Below, piece by piece: positions 16,202-25,241 of a DNA stretch of 52,408 nt. Below the pieces are notes generated by a model. It saw nothing but the letters and a program-made list of their open reading frames with translations. It did no database searches and was not told the origin of the DNA. Made by a program: the position numbers and the translations under genes. How positions within the stretch are numbered: position 1 is the first letter of the stretch; every line of letters begins with the position of its first letter. The DNA is taken from the NCBI GenBank assembly GCA_009712185.1, contig WASQ01000110.1:1-52408 (forward strand), given 5' to 3'. The DNA is from Telmatospirillum sp. (GTDB taxonomy: Bacteria > Pseudomonadota > Alphaproteobacteria > Rhodospirillales > Magnetospirillaceae).

Positions 16202-18361
16202 TCAGGCCGCCGTCGGTCGCTTGTCGGCGGCGCGGGCCAGTCCGGCCTTCAGGGCGGCGTATTCGCGCTGAACATGGCCTTCGGCCCAGGTCTGGTCGGC
16301 GATCGGTTCCACCCGGACGGCGCTGAATTTGTATTCCGGCGTCTTCGAGATGGGATCGACGTGATGGATCGTCAGTTCGTTGCAGGCGCCGATCCACCAT
16401 TGGTAGGTCATGTAAACGGCCCCCTTGTTGGTGCGGGCCGTGACACTGGCCCGGGCGATCACCTTGCCGCGGCGCGACTCCACCCAGACCAACTGCTGAT
16501 CCTTGATGCCAAGTTGTTCGGCGTCGGCCGGATTGATGGTGACGAAACCGGGCTCGTCGGCCAGGGTCTGCAAGGCGGTGCAGTTGCCCGTCATCGACCG
16601 GCAGGAATAATGCCCGACCTCGCGGACCGTGCACAGGGCCAGCGGATAGTCGGCATCGACCTTTTCGAGCGGCGGACGCCATGCGGAGGCGAACAGCAAG
16701 GCCTTGCCGCCGGGACGCTGGAACTCGTTGCCTTCGTAAAGATAACGGGTTCCGGGGGAGTCGAGATCGGTACAGGGCCACTGCACATAGCCCAGGCCGT
16801 CCATCTTGTCGTAGGTGGCGCCGTAATAGAGCGGGCACAGCTCCCGCAACTCGTCCCAGATTTCCCGGGTGTCGCGGTATTTCATCGGATAGCCGAGCGC
16901 CGTCGCCATCAGTCCGAAGATCTCCCAGTCATGCTTCACGTCGCCCTTGGCGTCCACGGCCTTGGTGAAGCGCTGGAAGCCGCGGTCGGCGCTGGAGAAC
17001 ACGCCGTCATGTTCGCCCCAGGAGGTCGCCGGAAGGATGACGTCGGCGAACATCGCCGTCTTCGTCATGAAAATATCCTGGACGATCATGAGGTCCAGCT
17101 TCCCGAACGCCTCGCGGACCAGCCTGAGATCGGGTTCGGTCTGTGCCGGATCCTCGCCGAAGCAATAGAAGGCCTTCAGCTTGCCCTCTTCGACCATGTG
17201 CGGCACGTCGGTGATCGACAGGCCGATCTTGTCGGGCAGGCTTTCGACACCCCAGGCCTTGGCGAATTTGGCGCGGACCGCGGCGTCGGTGACGCTCTGA
17301 TAGCCGGGGAACACATTGGGCAGGGCGCCCATGTCACAGGCGCCCTGAACATTGTTCTGGCCGCGGACCGGACCGACGCCGACATTGGGCCGGCCGAGGT
17401 TGCCGGTCAGTACCGCGAGGCTCGACAGTCCCTTGACCACGTCGACCGCCTGTCCCCACTGGGTGACGCCCATACCCCAGAGGATGGTCGCAGAGGGCGC
17501 GGCCGCATACATCCGCATGGCTTCGCGGATCTGGTCGGCGGACAGGCCGGTAATCTCCTCGACCGACTCCGGCGTATATTCCGAGACGATCTTCTTGTAT
17601 TCGTCAAAGCCTTCGGAGTAATTCGCGACATAGTCGGCCTTGTACAATCCCTCGTTCAGCAGAACATTGGCGAAGGCGTTGACCAGGGCCATGTTCGAGC
17701 CGTTCTTGAGCTGCAACCACATGTCGGAGATCCGCGCGGTCTCGATGTGGCGGGGGTCGCAGACGATGATCTTGGCGCCTTTCTCCTTGGCCCGGATGAT
17801 GCGGCGCGCGACGATCGGATGGCTGTCCGCGGCGTTGTAGCCGAACACCAGGATGCATTTGCTGTCCTCGATCTCGTTCATCGAGTTGCTCATGGCGCCA
17901 TTGCCCAGCGTGACCATGAGGCCGGACACGGACGGGCCATGGCAGACGCGGGCGCAGCAGTCGACATTGTTGGTGCCGACCACCGCGCGGGCCAGTTTCT
18001 GCATCACGAAATTGGATTCGTTGCCGGTCCCGCGCGACGATCCCGTCAACATGATCGAATCGGGGCCGTATTTGGCCTTGATCTCGGCCAGCCGGCCCGC
18101 CGCGAAGGCGATCGCCTCGTCCCAGGAGACGACCTCGAAATCCTTGTCGCGGCTGCGGCGGATCATGGGGTGCTTCAGCCGCGGCGTCAGGATCCGGGTG
18201 TCGTTGATGAAGTCCCAGCCGTAATAGCCCTTGAGGCAGAGTTCGCCTTCGTTGGTGACGCCAGGCAGCGGTTCCGCCCCGACGACGCGGTTGTTTTCCA
18301 CCAGCAGGTTCAGTTTGCAACCCGATCCGCAATAGGGGCAGACGGTCATATGTTTTTCCAT
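16202..18361 (-). CDS. fdhF: formate dehydrogenase H, cysteine-containing form
   Basis: This 719-residue molybdenum enzyme oxidises formate to CO2 as the electron-input half of formate hydrogenlyase. An N-terminal [4Fe-4S] motif uses C8, C11, C15 and C42. The active-site region reads NNVDCCARVCHGPSVSG, with Cys140 (codon TGC at 17942-17944) where E. coli FdhF has selenocysteine 140. The molybdopterin-guanine dinucleotide-binding segments and the C-terminal cap domain are present, as in the Sec paralogue at 40742-42886. The bases after the Cys codon lack the GGUCU-loop hairpin, so this is a genuine Cys enzyme. The start at 18361 has AGGAGA at good distance. It should allow formate hydrogenlyase activity without selenium. 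Confidence 0.95.
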   Translation of the reverse strand: MEKHMTVCPYCGSGCKLNLLVENNRVVGAEPLPGVTNEGELCLKGYYGWDFINDTRILTPRLKHPMIRRSRDKDFEVVSWDEAIAFAAGRLAEIKAKYGPDSIMLTGSSRGTGNESNFVMQKLARAVVGTNNVDCCARVCHGPSVSGLMVTLGNGAMSNSMNEIEDSKCILVFGYNAADSHPIVARRIIRAKEKGAKIIVCDPRHIETARISDMWLQLKNGSNMALVNAFANVLLNEGLYKADYVANYSEGFDEYKKIVSEYTPESVEEITGLSADQIREAMRMYAAAPSATILWGMGVTQWGQAVDVVKGLSSLAVLTGNLGRPNVGVGPVRGQNNVQGACDMGALPNVFPGYQSVTDAAVRAKFAKAWGVESLPDKIGLSITDVPHMVEEGKLKAFYCFGEDPAQTEPDLRLVREAFGKLDLMIVQDIFMTKTAMFADVILPATSWGEHDGVFSSADRGFQRFTKAVDAKGDVKHDWEIFGLMATALGYPMKYRDTREIWDELRELCPLYYGATYDKMDGLGYVQWPCTDLDSPGTRYLYEGNEFQRPGGKALLFASAWRPPLEKVDADYPLALCTVREVGHYSCRSMTGNCTALQTLADEPGFVTINPADAEQLGIKDQQLVWVESRRGKVIARASVTARTNKGAVYMTYQWWIGACNELTIHHVDPISKTPEYKFSAVRVEPIADQTWAEGHVQREYAALKAGLARAADKRPTAA

Positions 18362-18473
18362 GATGTCTCCTGACGAGAGAGTTCTCGGGCGAAGAGGACC
18401 GGCACCTGGAGGGGCGCCGGCGTCAGCGGGATAGAAGGGGCTGCGCCAGGGTCCGGACGCCGCGCCCCGGGGA

Positions 18474-19052
18474 TCAGAGGGCGGCCGATGCCATCAGCGC
18501 CGCGACGGACCGTTCCTGGCGCAACCGCAGCGTCTCGTCCATCGAGGCGCGGTCGACCAGACGAAGGGCCTTCGTCGGGCACACGGAGACGCAGGCCGGA
18601 CCGCCCTCGCGGTCGATGCAGAGATCGCATTTATGCGCCTGCGCCTTGCGGCCGGTGGCGATGGCAACGCCCGCGAACATGCGGCTGCCCGGAACGGTAA
18701 TGACATTCATGGCGCCGAAGGGGCAGGCCATCATGCAGGTCTTGCAGCCGAGACAGCGGTCCTGATCGATCTGCACGCTGTTCTTGCGATAAACGATCGC
18801 GCCGCTGGGACAGGCGTTGGCGCAGGGCGCGTCCTCGCAATGGTGACAGTTCACCACGGTGCTGACGGTCTCCGTCTTGATCACCGTCAGCCGGGGCATG
18901 AAGCTGAGGCATGACGGCCGGTCCGCGGCGGGGTTCGGTTCGGCCAGGGCGCAGGCGCCCTCGCAGTGGTTGGCGTGCGCCAGAACGCATGCGACCTCGC
19001 AGGTCCGGCAGCCGATGCACTTAGCGGGTGTTGCGGCGATAAAGCGGTTCAT
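18474..19052 (-). CDS. hydN: HydN-type four-cluster ferredoxin
   Basis: This 192-residue iron-sulfur protein has four [4Fe-4S] motifs, beginning CIGCRTCEVAC, CHHCEDAPCANACP, CLGCKTCMMACP and CDLCIDREGGPACVSVCP. It belongs to the HydN/HycB/HyfA family that carries electrons from formate dehydrogenase H to the hydrogenase. I chose MNRF as the start because it aligns with HydN and HyfA N-termini; GGAGAAGG lies upstream. It leads a three-gene set with fdhF(Cys) and hypA and is divergent from hyfA, with which it shares a 450-base control region. Confidence 0.93.
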   Translation of the reverse strand: MNRFIAATPAKCIGCRTCEVACVLAHANHCEGACALAEPNPAADRPSCLSFMPRLTVIKTETVSTVVNCHHCEDAPCANACPSGAIVYRKNSVQIDQDRCLGCKTCMMACPFGAMNVITVPGSRMFAGVAIATGRKAQAHKCDLCIDREGGPACVSVCPTKALRLVDRASMDETLRLRQERSVAALMASAAL

Positions 19053-19502
19053 TCCTTGCCATCCTTCTCCTGATTGGCGCCGGTCGTCCGTCCGGAATCC
19101 GCGAGTAATACCGATCGATAAGAATCTCAAATCGCCCAATATTACTATCTTATCGGATTAATAAGAGTCCCGTATCCTGCCATTCGGATTGTAAATCGTC
19201 AGATTTCATTGATCCAATCGAACGACATCATAAAAAACACCTTTACTGATTTGTGTCAATTCGGATATCGTCGGCGATGTTTAGTGCGTTGACAGATTTT
19301 AAAATGAATCTCAAATGAAATTAGTCGACCATTCATCTGCGGGATTTCTGGTCTGTTTGGCGGAAATCCAGTGTGTTCAGGCGTCTATGGGAAAATCCTG
19401 AAGCAGAGCTTCGTCAATTAAGTATTTATATTGGTCGATAAGAGAAATTTATCCGTTTTTTCATCCCGCAATGCGGCAAAGTGCACGCTGGGAGGTGCAG
19501 AT
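19053..19502. promoter_or_regulatory. divergent control region between hydN and hyfA
   Basis: This AT-rich region must hold promoters for both the hydN-fdhF-hypA set and the long hyf operon. CGATAAGA occurs at 19116-19123 and 19436-19443, and its inverse TCTTATCG at 19148-19155. CTTAT-CGGATTA-ATAAG forms a short dyad beginning at 19149, and GATAA and TTATC flank a 7-base spacer near 19437. I looked for -24/-12 (sigma-54) promoters with the GG-10-GC spacing and found none, which argues against the E. coli FhlA mode. Which protein binds here is unknown. Confidence 0.5.
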
Positions 19503-20090
19503 ATGAACCGCTTCGTGATCGCGGAGCCCAAACATTGTATCGGGTGCAACACCTGCATGGCGGCCTGTACCGCGGTGCACCGGACGGAAGGGCGCCAGAG
19601 CCACCCCCGGTTGACCGTGGTGAAGACGATGGATGGCTCCGCCCCCGTCGTCTGTCGTCATTGCGAGGATGCCCCCTGTGCGCGGGTCTGTCCGGTGAAC
19701 GCCATCGTGCATGGCGCCGATTCCATCGTTCTCGATGAGAAGACCTGCGTCGGCTGCAAAATGTGCGCGCTCGCCTGTCCGTTCGGCGCCATCACCCCGT
19801 CCGGCACCGGCATCGACGGTGTCGCCGGCATTTCCACCAACACGCGGACCACACCCGCCTCCTTAAGCCCGGTGCTCGCCTGGGCGCCCGGCGTGCGCAG
19901 CGTTGCGGTCAAATGCGACCTTTGCGCCTTCCTTCCCGACGGTCCGACCTGCGTCCGGATCTGTCCGACCAAGGCGTTGTACGTCGCCGACCTGGCGCAT
20001 CTTTCGCGGGCCAACGAGGTCAAGCGCGAAGGCGATGTCGGCTGGCAGGGCGTGGATCAACCCATCATCCAAATCGAGGAGCGGGAATGA
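19503..20090 (+). CDS. hyfA: hydrogenase-4 component A, iron-sulfur electron carrier
   Basis: This 195-residue protein has four [4Fe-4S] motifs (CIGCNTCMAAC, CRHCEDAPCARVCP, CVGCKMCALACP, CDLCAFLPDGPTCVRICP). It closely follows E. coli HyfA, including MNRFVIAEP at the start and the EPGV/APGVRSVAVKCDLC segment. It passes electrons from formate dehydrogenase H into the membrane hydrogenase. The start at 19503 has GGGAGGTG upstream. The stop overlaps the hyfB start as ATGA. It opens the hyf operon. Confidence 0.95.
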   Translation: MNRFVIAEPKHCIGCNTCMAACTAVHRTEGRQSHPRLTVVKTMDGSAPVVCRHCEDAPCARVCPVNAIVHGADSIVLDEKTCVGCKMCALACPFGAITPSGTGIDGVAGISTNTRTTPASLSPVLAWAPGVRSVAVKCDLCAFLPDGPTCVRICPTKALYVADLAHLSRANEVKREGDVGWQGVDQPIIQIEERE

Positions 20091-22144
20091 CCATGATGTC
20101 CTTTTCCTTCCTGCCCGATCCCATGGATCTCCTGCTTGTATCCCTTCTGCTGTCCGCCTTCGGCGCGCTTGCCAGCCTGCTGGCAAAGGGTAATGACGGC
20201 GTGGCGACCTGGGTGGCGGGCCTTCCCGGGGCCCTGGCGGGCTTGGCCGGTCTTGCCGCGGGCCTCCCGGCGCTGACCTCTCCGGCCAGCGTTTTCGAAA
20301 CGGCCGGCCCCTATCCCTTCGCTCATTTCATCCTGCGCCTCGATCCCCTGTCGGCCCTTCTGGTCGCGGTGATCTCGCTGCTGGCGCTGGTGTCCTGGAT
20401 TTATTCCCTGGCCTATGTCCGCGAATACAGAGGTCGGGGCGTGCCGGCGATGGGATTCTTCATGAATCTCTTCGTCGCCTCGATGATCCTGGTGGTGGTC
20501 GCCGACAACGCCTTCTGGTTCCTTGTCTTCTTCGAGATGATGTCGCTCACCTCCTACTTCGTCGTGATTTTCGATCAGGACGAGGAGGCGGTTCGCGCCG
20601 GCTTCCTCTACTTCCTGGTCGCCCATGCCGGCTCCGTGCTGATCATGGCCGCCTTTTTCATCATGGCGAATTACGCGGGAAGCTACGACTTCGCGGACTT
20701 CCGCACCGCGACGCTGCCGGCGCCGCTGGCGTCCCTGGTCTTCCTTCTGGGATTCCTGGGGTTCGGCGCCAAGGCCGGCATGATTCCGCTGCATATCTGG
20801 CTGCCGCGCGCCCATCCCGCGGCTCCGTCGCATGCGTCGGCGCTGATGTCGGGCGTGATGATCAAGATCGGCGTCTTCGGCATCGTGAAGGTCGCGATCG
20901 ATCTCCTGGGCGCCTCGCCCAACGCGCTCTGGTGGGGCCTTCTGGTCCTGGCCTTCGGCGCCGTCTCCTCGGTCCTGGGCGTCGTCTATGCGCTGGCCGA
21001 GCATGACATCAAGAAGCTGCTCGCCTATCACAGCGTCGAGAATATCGGCATCATCCTGCTGGGTGTCGGCGTCGGCATGATCGGAATGGCCACCGGCAAT
21101 CCCGCGCTCGCGGTGCTGGGCCTGATGGCCGGCTTCTACCACCTGATCAACCACGCCGTGTTCAAGGGGCTGCTGTTCCTGGGCGCCGGCTCGGTGATCT
21201 TCCGCATGCATACCAAGGACATGGAAAAGATGGGCGGGCTCGGGCGCACCATGCCCTGGACCGCCCTGTCGTTCCTGATCGGCGCCATGGCGATTTCGGC
21301 CATCCCGCCGCTCAACGGCTTCGTGTCCGAATGGTACACCTATCAGTCCCTGTTCCTGGCCGCGCTCGGCGGCACGCCCTTCGTGAAGTTCGCGACCCCG
21401 ATCGCCGCCATGATGCTGGCGCTGACCGGCGCGCTGGCCGTGATGTGTTTCGTCAAGGCCTATGGCGTGATCTTCGCCGGTCCCTCGCGCCATCCCGACC
21501 CCTCCCACGGCGCCCCCGAGGAGGCTCCCCGGCCGATGCTGATCGGCATGGGCATCCTGGCGGCCGCCTGCATCGTTCTGGGGATCGCGGCTCCGGTGGT
21601 CGCCCCGGTGGTCGGAACCATCGCGTCCCGGACATTGGGTGCGGCTCCGGTGGCGTTCGCCGACGGCGCTCTTCTGATCCCGGCCGGCGAAGGGCAGGCG
21701 GTCCTGTCGACCCCGCTGATCGCCGTCCTTCTGATCGGCATGGCCGTTCTTCCGGTCGTCATCAAGGCGATGCTCTCGGGCGGCAATACGCTGGCCCGGC
21801 GAAAGGGCGAGGCGCCCTGGGCCGCCGGTTATCTGCCGGACGTCCATATGTCCGCCACCGCCGGCAGCTTCGCCCAGCCGATCCGCATGTTCTTCGGTCC
21901 CCTTTATGACGTGCGCAGGTCCCTGGCCTCCGTCTGGACGGGGCTCGAGGTGCGGTTCGAACGGTTCGTCACCTTCGCCCGCAGGACGGAGCCGCTGTGG
22001 GACCGCCACATCGTTGATCCGGTCACGGAAGGGGTCGACAAAGCCGGCCGCCGTCTGCAGCCGATACAGGGCGGGGACTTCCGCGTCTACTGCCTCTACA
22101 TCGTTGCCGCGCTGGTCGTCCTTCTCGCTCTGACCGTCCGCTAG
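20087..22144 (+). CDS. hyfB: hydrogenase-4 component B, antiporter-like membrane subunit
   Basis: This protein of about 685 residues has many hydrophobic helices and is related to NuoL and Mrp antiporter subunits. Landmarks are the MVVVADNAFWFLVFFE-type segment, GFGAKAGMIPLHIWLPRAHP (with the conserved Lys), and ALAEHDIKKLLAYHSVENIG. It forms part of the proton-pumping arm of formate hydrogenlyase. The start at 20087 overlaps the hyfA stop (ATGA); the frame is open further upstream only as a shadow of hyfA. Its length is close to the E. coli HyfB length of about 670. Confidence 0.95.
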   Translation: MTMMSFSFLPDPMDLLLVSLLLSAFGALASLLAKGNDGVATWVAGLPGALAGLAGLAAGLPALTSPASVFETAGPYPFAHFILRLDPLSALLVAVISLLALVSWIYSLAYVREYRGRGVPAMGFFMNLFVASMILVVVADNAFWFLVFFEMMSLTSYFVVIFDQDEEAVRAGFLYFLVAHAGSVLIMAAFFIMANYAGSYDFADFRTATLPAPLASLVFLLGFLGFGAKAGMIPLHIWLPRAHPAAPSHASALMSGVMIKIGVFGIVKVAIDLLGASPNALWWGLLVLAFGAVSSVLGVVYALAEHDIKKLLAYHSVENIGIILLGVGVGMIGMATGNPALAVLGLMAGFYHLINHAVFKGLLFLGAGSVIFRMHTKDMEKMGGLGRTMPWTALSFLIGAMAISAIPPLNGFVSEWYTYQSLFLAALGGTPFVKFATPIAAMMLALTGALAVMCFVKAYGVIFAGPSRHPDPSHGAPEEAPRPMLIGMGILAAACIVLGIAAPVVAPVVGTIASRTLGAAPVAFADGALLIPAGEGQAVLSTPLIAVLLIGMAVLPVVIKAMLSGGNTLARRKGEAPWAAGYLPDVHMSATAGSFAQPIRMFFGPLYDVRRSLASVWTGLEVRFERFVTFARRTEPLWDRHIVDPVTEGVDKAGRRLQPIQGGDFRVYCLYIVAALVVLLALTVR

Positions 22145-22154
22145 GAGACCCGTC

Positions 22155-23093
22155 GTGCCTGATCTCAGCCATATCATTCTCGCCGTCTGCCAGGCCCTGC
22201 TGCTGCTGGCCGTGGCGCCGCTGGTGTCCGGTTACTCGCGGGTGTTGCGGGCCAAGATGCATACCCGCCGCGGACCTGGACTCCTTCAGGACTACCGCGA
22301 TCTCGTGAAGCTGATGGGACGCCAGGACATGCATCCCCCGGCCTCCGGAATGGTGTTCCGCGTCATGCCGGTGGTGATGATGGCGACATTGCTCGTCATC
22401 TCCACCGGGACGCCGATCCTCACCCGCTTTTCCCCGATCCAGGCCGCCGGCGACCTGATCACCACCATTTATCTGTTTGCTCTTGCCCGCTTCTTCTTTT
22501 CCCTGTCGGGCATCGACAGCGGCAGTTCCTTCGCCGGCATCGGCGCCAGCCGTGAACTGACGCTGGGCGTCCTGGTCGAGCCGGTCATGATGCTGGCCCT
22601 GATCATGGCGGCGCTGCTGGCCGGGTCGACCGACCTCGGCACCATCGGAACCGCCATCGCGGCCGGCCATGTCCATTCCCTGACCGCAACCGTCGTGGCC
22701 GCCGTGGCTTTCGCTTTCGCGGTTTATATCGAACTCGGCAAGCTTCCTTACGACATGGCCGAGGCCGAACAGGAACTGCAGGAGGGACCGCTCACCGAAT
22801 ATTCCGGTCCGTCTCTCGCCCTGGTCAAATGGTCGCTCAGCCTGAAGCAGGTTCTGGTCGTCGGCTGGTTCGCCGGCGTGTTCCTGCCGTTCGGCAGCTC
22901 CACCGACCTGTCCGTCACCGGGATCCTCCTGGGGCTGGTCGTGTTCGCCCTCAAGATCGCCGTCGCCTTCCTGGTCGTCGGTGTCATCGAGAACAGCGTT
23001 TCCCGCGCCCGGTTCCGCTTCACGCCGCAGCATAGCTGGATCGGCGTCGGCGTCGCCTCGCTCGCGTTCGTCTTTTATCTGGTCGGCCTCTAA
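22155..23093 (+). CDS. hyfC: hydrogenase-4 component C, NuoH-like membrane subunit
   Basis: This is a 312-residue membrane protein with about eight helices, homologous to NuoH/HycD. It anchors the soluble hydrogenase arm to the membrane and forms the connection to the proton pathway. Landmarks are AKMHTRRGPGLLQDYRDLVK near residues 30-55 and ELGKLPYDMAEAEQELQEGP (the NuoH-like acidic loop) around 195. It starts with GTG at 22155 preceded by AGGAG. It is ten bases from hyfB. Confidence 0.95.
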   Translation: MPDLSHIILAVCQALLLLAVAPLVSGYSRVLRAKMHTRRGPGLLQDYRDLVKLMGRQDMHPPASGMVFRVMPVVMMATLLVISTGTPILTRFSPIQAAGDLITTIYLFALARFFFSLSGIDSGSSFAGIGASRELTLGVLVEPVMMLALIMAALLAGSTDLGTIGTAIAAGHVHSLTATVVAAVAFAFAVYIELGKLPYDMAEAEQELQEGPLTEYSGPSLALVKWSLSLKQVLVVGWFAGVFLPFGSSTDLSVTGILLGLVVFALKIAVAFLVVGVIENSVSRARFRFTPQHSWIGVGVASLAFVFYLVGL

Positions 23094-23111
23094 GCCGCGA
23101 AGGGCAGTATC

Positions 23112-24575
23112 ATGATCACCCTTGTTCCTGACACGATGATGACCCTCGCCCTGGCGGTCGTGCTCCTCCCCTTCGGAGGGGCGGCGCTGATCGCCCTGGC
23201 TCCGCAGCAGGCCGGCAAATGGCTGTGCCAGCTGTTCTCCGCCGTCACCCTGGCCCTGATGGGGACGCTGACCGTCCGCTTCTGGGATGTGGGCCAGGCG
23301 GCCTCCACCCACTCTCTGATCGCCATCGGCCGGACCGAAATCTTCGGTCTCACGGTGGACAGCATCAGCGTGCTCGTCGCGCTCGCCGTCGTCGCCATCG
23401 GCTTTCTGGTGGCCGTTTACTCCGCCGCCTATCTCAACGAGGGCAACCGCGAACATCCGCACGTCGGACGGCCGCGCTACTACGCCTTCCTGCTGATCTT
23501 CATCGGCGCGATGGCCGGTCTCGTCTTCAGTTCCACCATCACCGGCCAGCTCGCCTTCTTTGAAATCACCGGCGGCTGTTCCTGGGCGCTGATCGGTTAT
23601 TACGAAACGCCGAAGGCGCTGCGTTCGGCGGCCAAGGCGCTCATCATCACCCACATCGCCTCCATCGGCCTCTATGTGGGTGCCGCACTCCTGTTCGCCG
23701 ACACCGGCACCTTCGCCCTGACCGCCATCGCCCAACTGACGCCCGCCCACAAGACCGCCATTCTGCTGGCGATCCTGGTCGCGGCCTGGGGCAAGTCGGC
23801 GCAGTTGCCCATGCATATGTGGCTGCCCGACGCCATGGAGGCGCCGACCCCGGTCTCCGCCTATCTGCACGCCGCCTCGATGGTCAAAGTCGGCGTCTAT
23901 ATCTTCGCGCGCGGCCTGATGTCCGCCGAAGGCGTGCCCGAGGTGGTGGGCTGGGTCGGCGCCATCATGGCGATCATCACCCTGGTCTACGGCTTCGTCA
24001 TGTATCTGCCGCAGGTGGACATGAAGCGGCTGCTGGCCTATTCGACCATCACGCAGCTTTCCTACATCTTCCTCGGGCTGTCGCTGTCGGTGTTCGGCTC
24101 GGAACTGGCCTTCAAGGGCGCCATCGCCCACATCTTCAACCACGCCTTCGCCAAGACCCTGTTCTTCCTGGTGGCCGGTGCGCTCAGCTACACCGCCGGG
24201 ACCCGCATGCTGCCGTCGCTGCGGGGCATCCTGACCCGCATGCCGCTGCTGGGCGTCTCCTTCGTGGTCGCCGCGTTGGCCATCTCGGGCGTGCCGCCGT
24301 TCAGCGGTTTCTTCAGCAAATTCGCCATCTTCGGCGGCGGCTTCATCGCCTCGAAGGACAATCTTCTGTTGCTGCCGATGCTGGTGATCGCGCTTCTCGA
24401 ATCGGTCGGCTGTTTCGCATGGTTCCTGAAATGGGTCGGCTACTCGGTTCCCGGCAAGCCGTCGGAGGCCGTGGCCCAGGCGTCGCCCCTGCCGGTCGGT
24501 ATGCGCTTCGTGCTGGTGGTGCTTGTGGTGATGTCGGTCTGTTCCAGCGTCATCGCCTCCGTGTGGCTCGGTTGA
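23112..24575 (+). CDS. hyfD: hydrogenase-4 component D, antiporter-like membrane subunit
   Basis: This 487-residue membrane protein of the NuoL/M/N family is close to the size of E. coli HyfD (about 480). Landmarks are AWGKSAQLPMHMWLPDAMEA with its conserved Lys, and VDMKRLLAYSTITQLSYIF. It is one of three antiporter-like subunits (B, D, F). Having these extra subunits, absent from E. coli hydrogenase 3, marks the complex as the larger FHL-2 type. Real proton pumping by FHL-2 is debated in the literature. Confidence 0.94.
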   Translation: MITLVPDTMMTLALAVVLLPFGGAALIALAPQQAGKWLCQLFSAVTLALMGTLTVRFWDVGQAASTHSLIAIGRTEIFGLTVDSISVLVALAVVAIGFLVAVYSAAYLNEGNREHPHVGRPRYYAFLLIFIGAMAGLVFSSTITGQLAFFEITGGCSWALIGYYETPKALRSAAKALIITHIASIGLYVGAALLFADTGTFALTAIAQLTPAHKTAILLAILVAAWGKSAQLPMHMWLPDAMEAPTPVSAYLHAASMVKVGVYIFARGLMSAEGVPEVVGWVGAIMAIITLVYGFVMYLPQVDMKRLLAYSTITQLSYIFLGLSLSVFGSELAFKGAIAHIFNHAFAKTLFFLVAGALSYTAGTRMLPSLRGILTRMPLLGVSFVVAALAISGVPPFSGFFSKFAIFGGGFIASKDNLLLLPMLVIALLESVGCFAWFLKWVGYSVPGKPSEAVAQASPLPVGMRFVLVVLVVMSVCSSVIASVWLG

Positions 24576-24587
24576 GGAGATACGATT

Positions 24588-25241
24588 ATGGTTGGCTTTC
24601 AACTCGTCAACGGTCTCGCCGGCCTCCTGATCGTGACCTCGCTTCTGGTCATCCTGGCCCGCCGGCCCGGCCTTTCCGCGAAATTCTATTCCCTGCAATC
24701 CCTGGTGCTGGTGGCGATTTTCATAGCCCTGGCGGGGGTTCAGGCCTCGCATGAACTCTATCTGTGGTCGGCCTCGGCCTTCGTGACGAAGGTCGTCCTG
24801 GTCCCGATCATCATGTATCGCGCCTTCTCGAAGCTCGACGATCCCAAACTGGGATCGGGCGAGGTGTTGCCGCCGGCGATGTCCATCGTGCTGGCCGCCC
24901 TGGTCGTCGTTCTGTGCTACTGGGTGGTCTCCGGGGTCGCCCTGCCAGCCGCCGCCGCGATCAAGCCGGCGCTGGCCGTGTCGCTTGCGCATTTCTTCCT
25001 GGGATTGGGCTGTATCGTCAGCCAGCGCAACATCCTGAAGCAGGTCTTCGGATACTGCCTGATGGAGAACGGCTCGCATCTGACGCTGGCCCTTCTCGCG
25101 GCCAAGGCACCGGAACTGGTCGAGGTCGGAATCGCCACCGATGCCATCTTCGCGGTGGTGATCATGGCGATCCTCGGCACCCGGATCTTCCTTACGCTGC
25201 ACACCCTTGACGCCCGCAGCCTTACGACCTTGAAGGGATGA
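24588..25241 (+). CDS. hyfE: hydrogenase-4 component E, small membrane subunit
   Basis: This 217-residue membrane protein has about six helices and matches HyfE in length (216 in E. coli) and position. Its C-terminal half carries the NuoK-like pattern, including the conserved RNILKQVFGYCLMENG region with a buried Glu. It completes the hydrophobic arm. The start at 24588 has GAGGAG upstream, and its stop overlaps the hyfF start as ATGA. Confidence 0.93.
   Translation: MVGFQLVNGLAGLLIVTSLLVILARRPGLSAKFYSLQSLVLVAIFIALAGVQASHELYLWSASAFVTKVVLVPIIMYRAFSKLDDPKLGSGEVLPPAMSIVLAALVVVLCYWVVSGVALPAAAAIKPALAVSLAHFFLGLGCIVSQRNILKQVFGYCLMENGSHLTLALLAAKAPELVEVGIATDAIFAVVIMAILGTRIFLTLHTLDARSLTTLKG

Noticed and set aside
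19053-19502. Sigma-54 promoter with FhlA sites upstream of hyfA or hydN
   Set aside because: TGGC-containing stretches were tested for the GG-10-GC spacing on both strands; none fits, and no FhlA-type dyad was seen.
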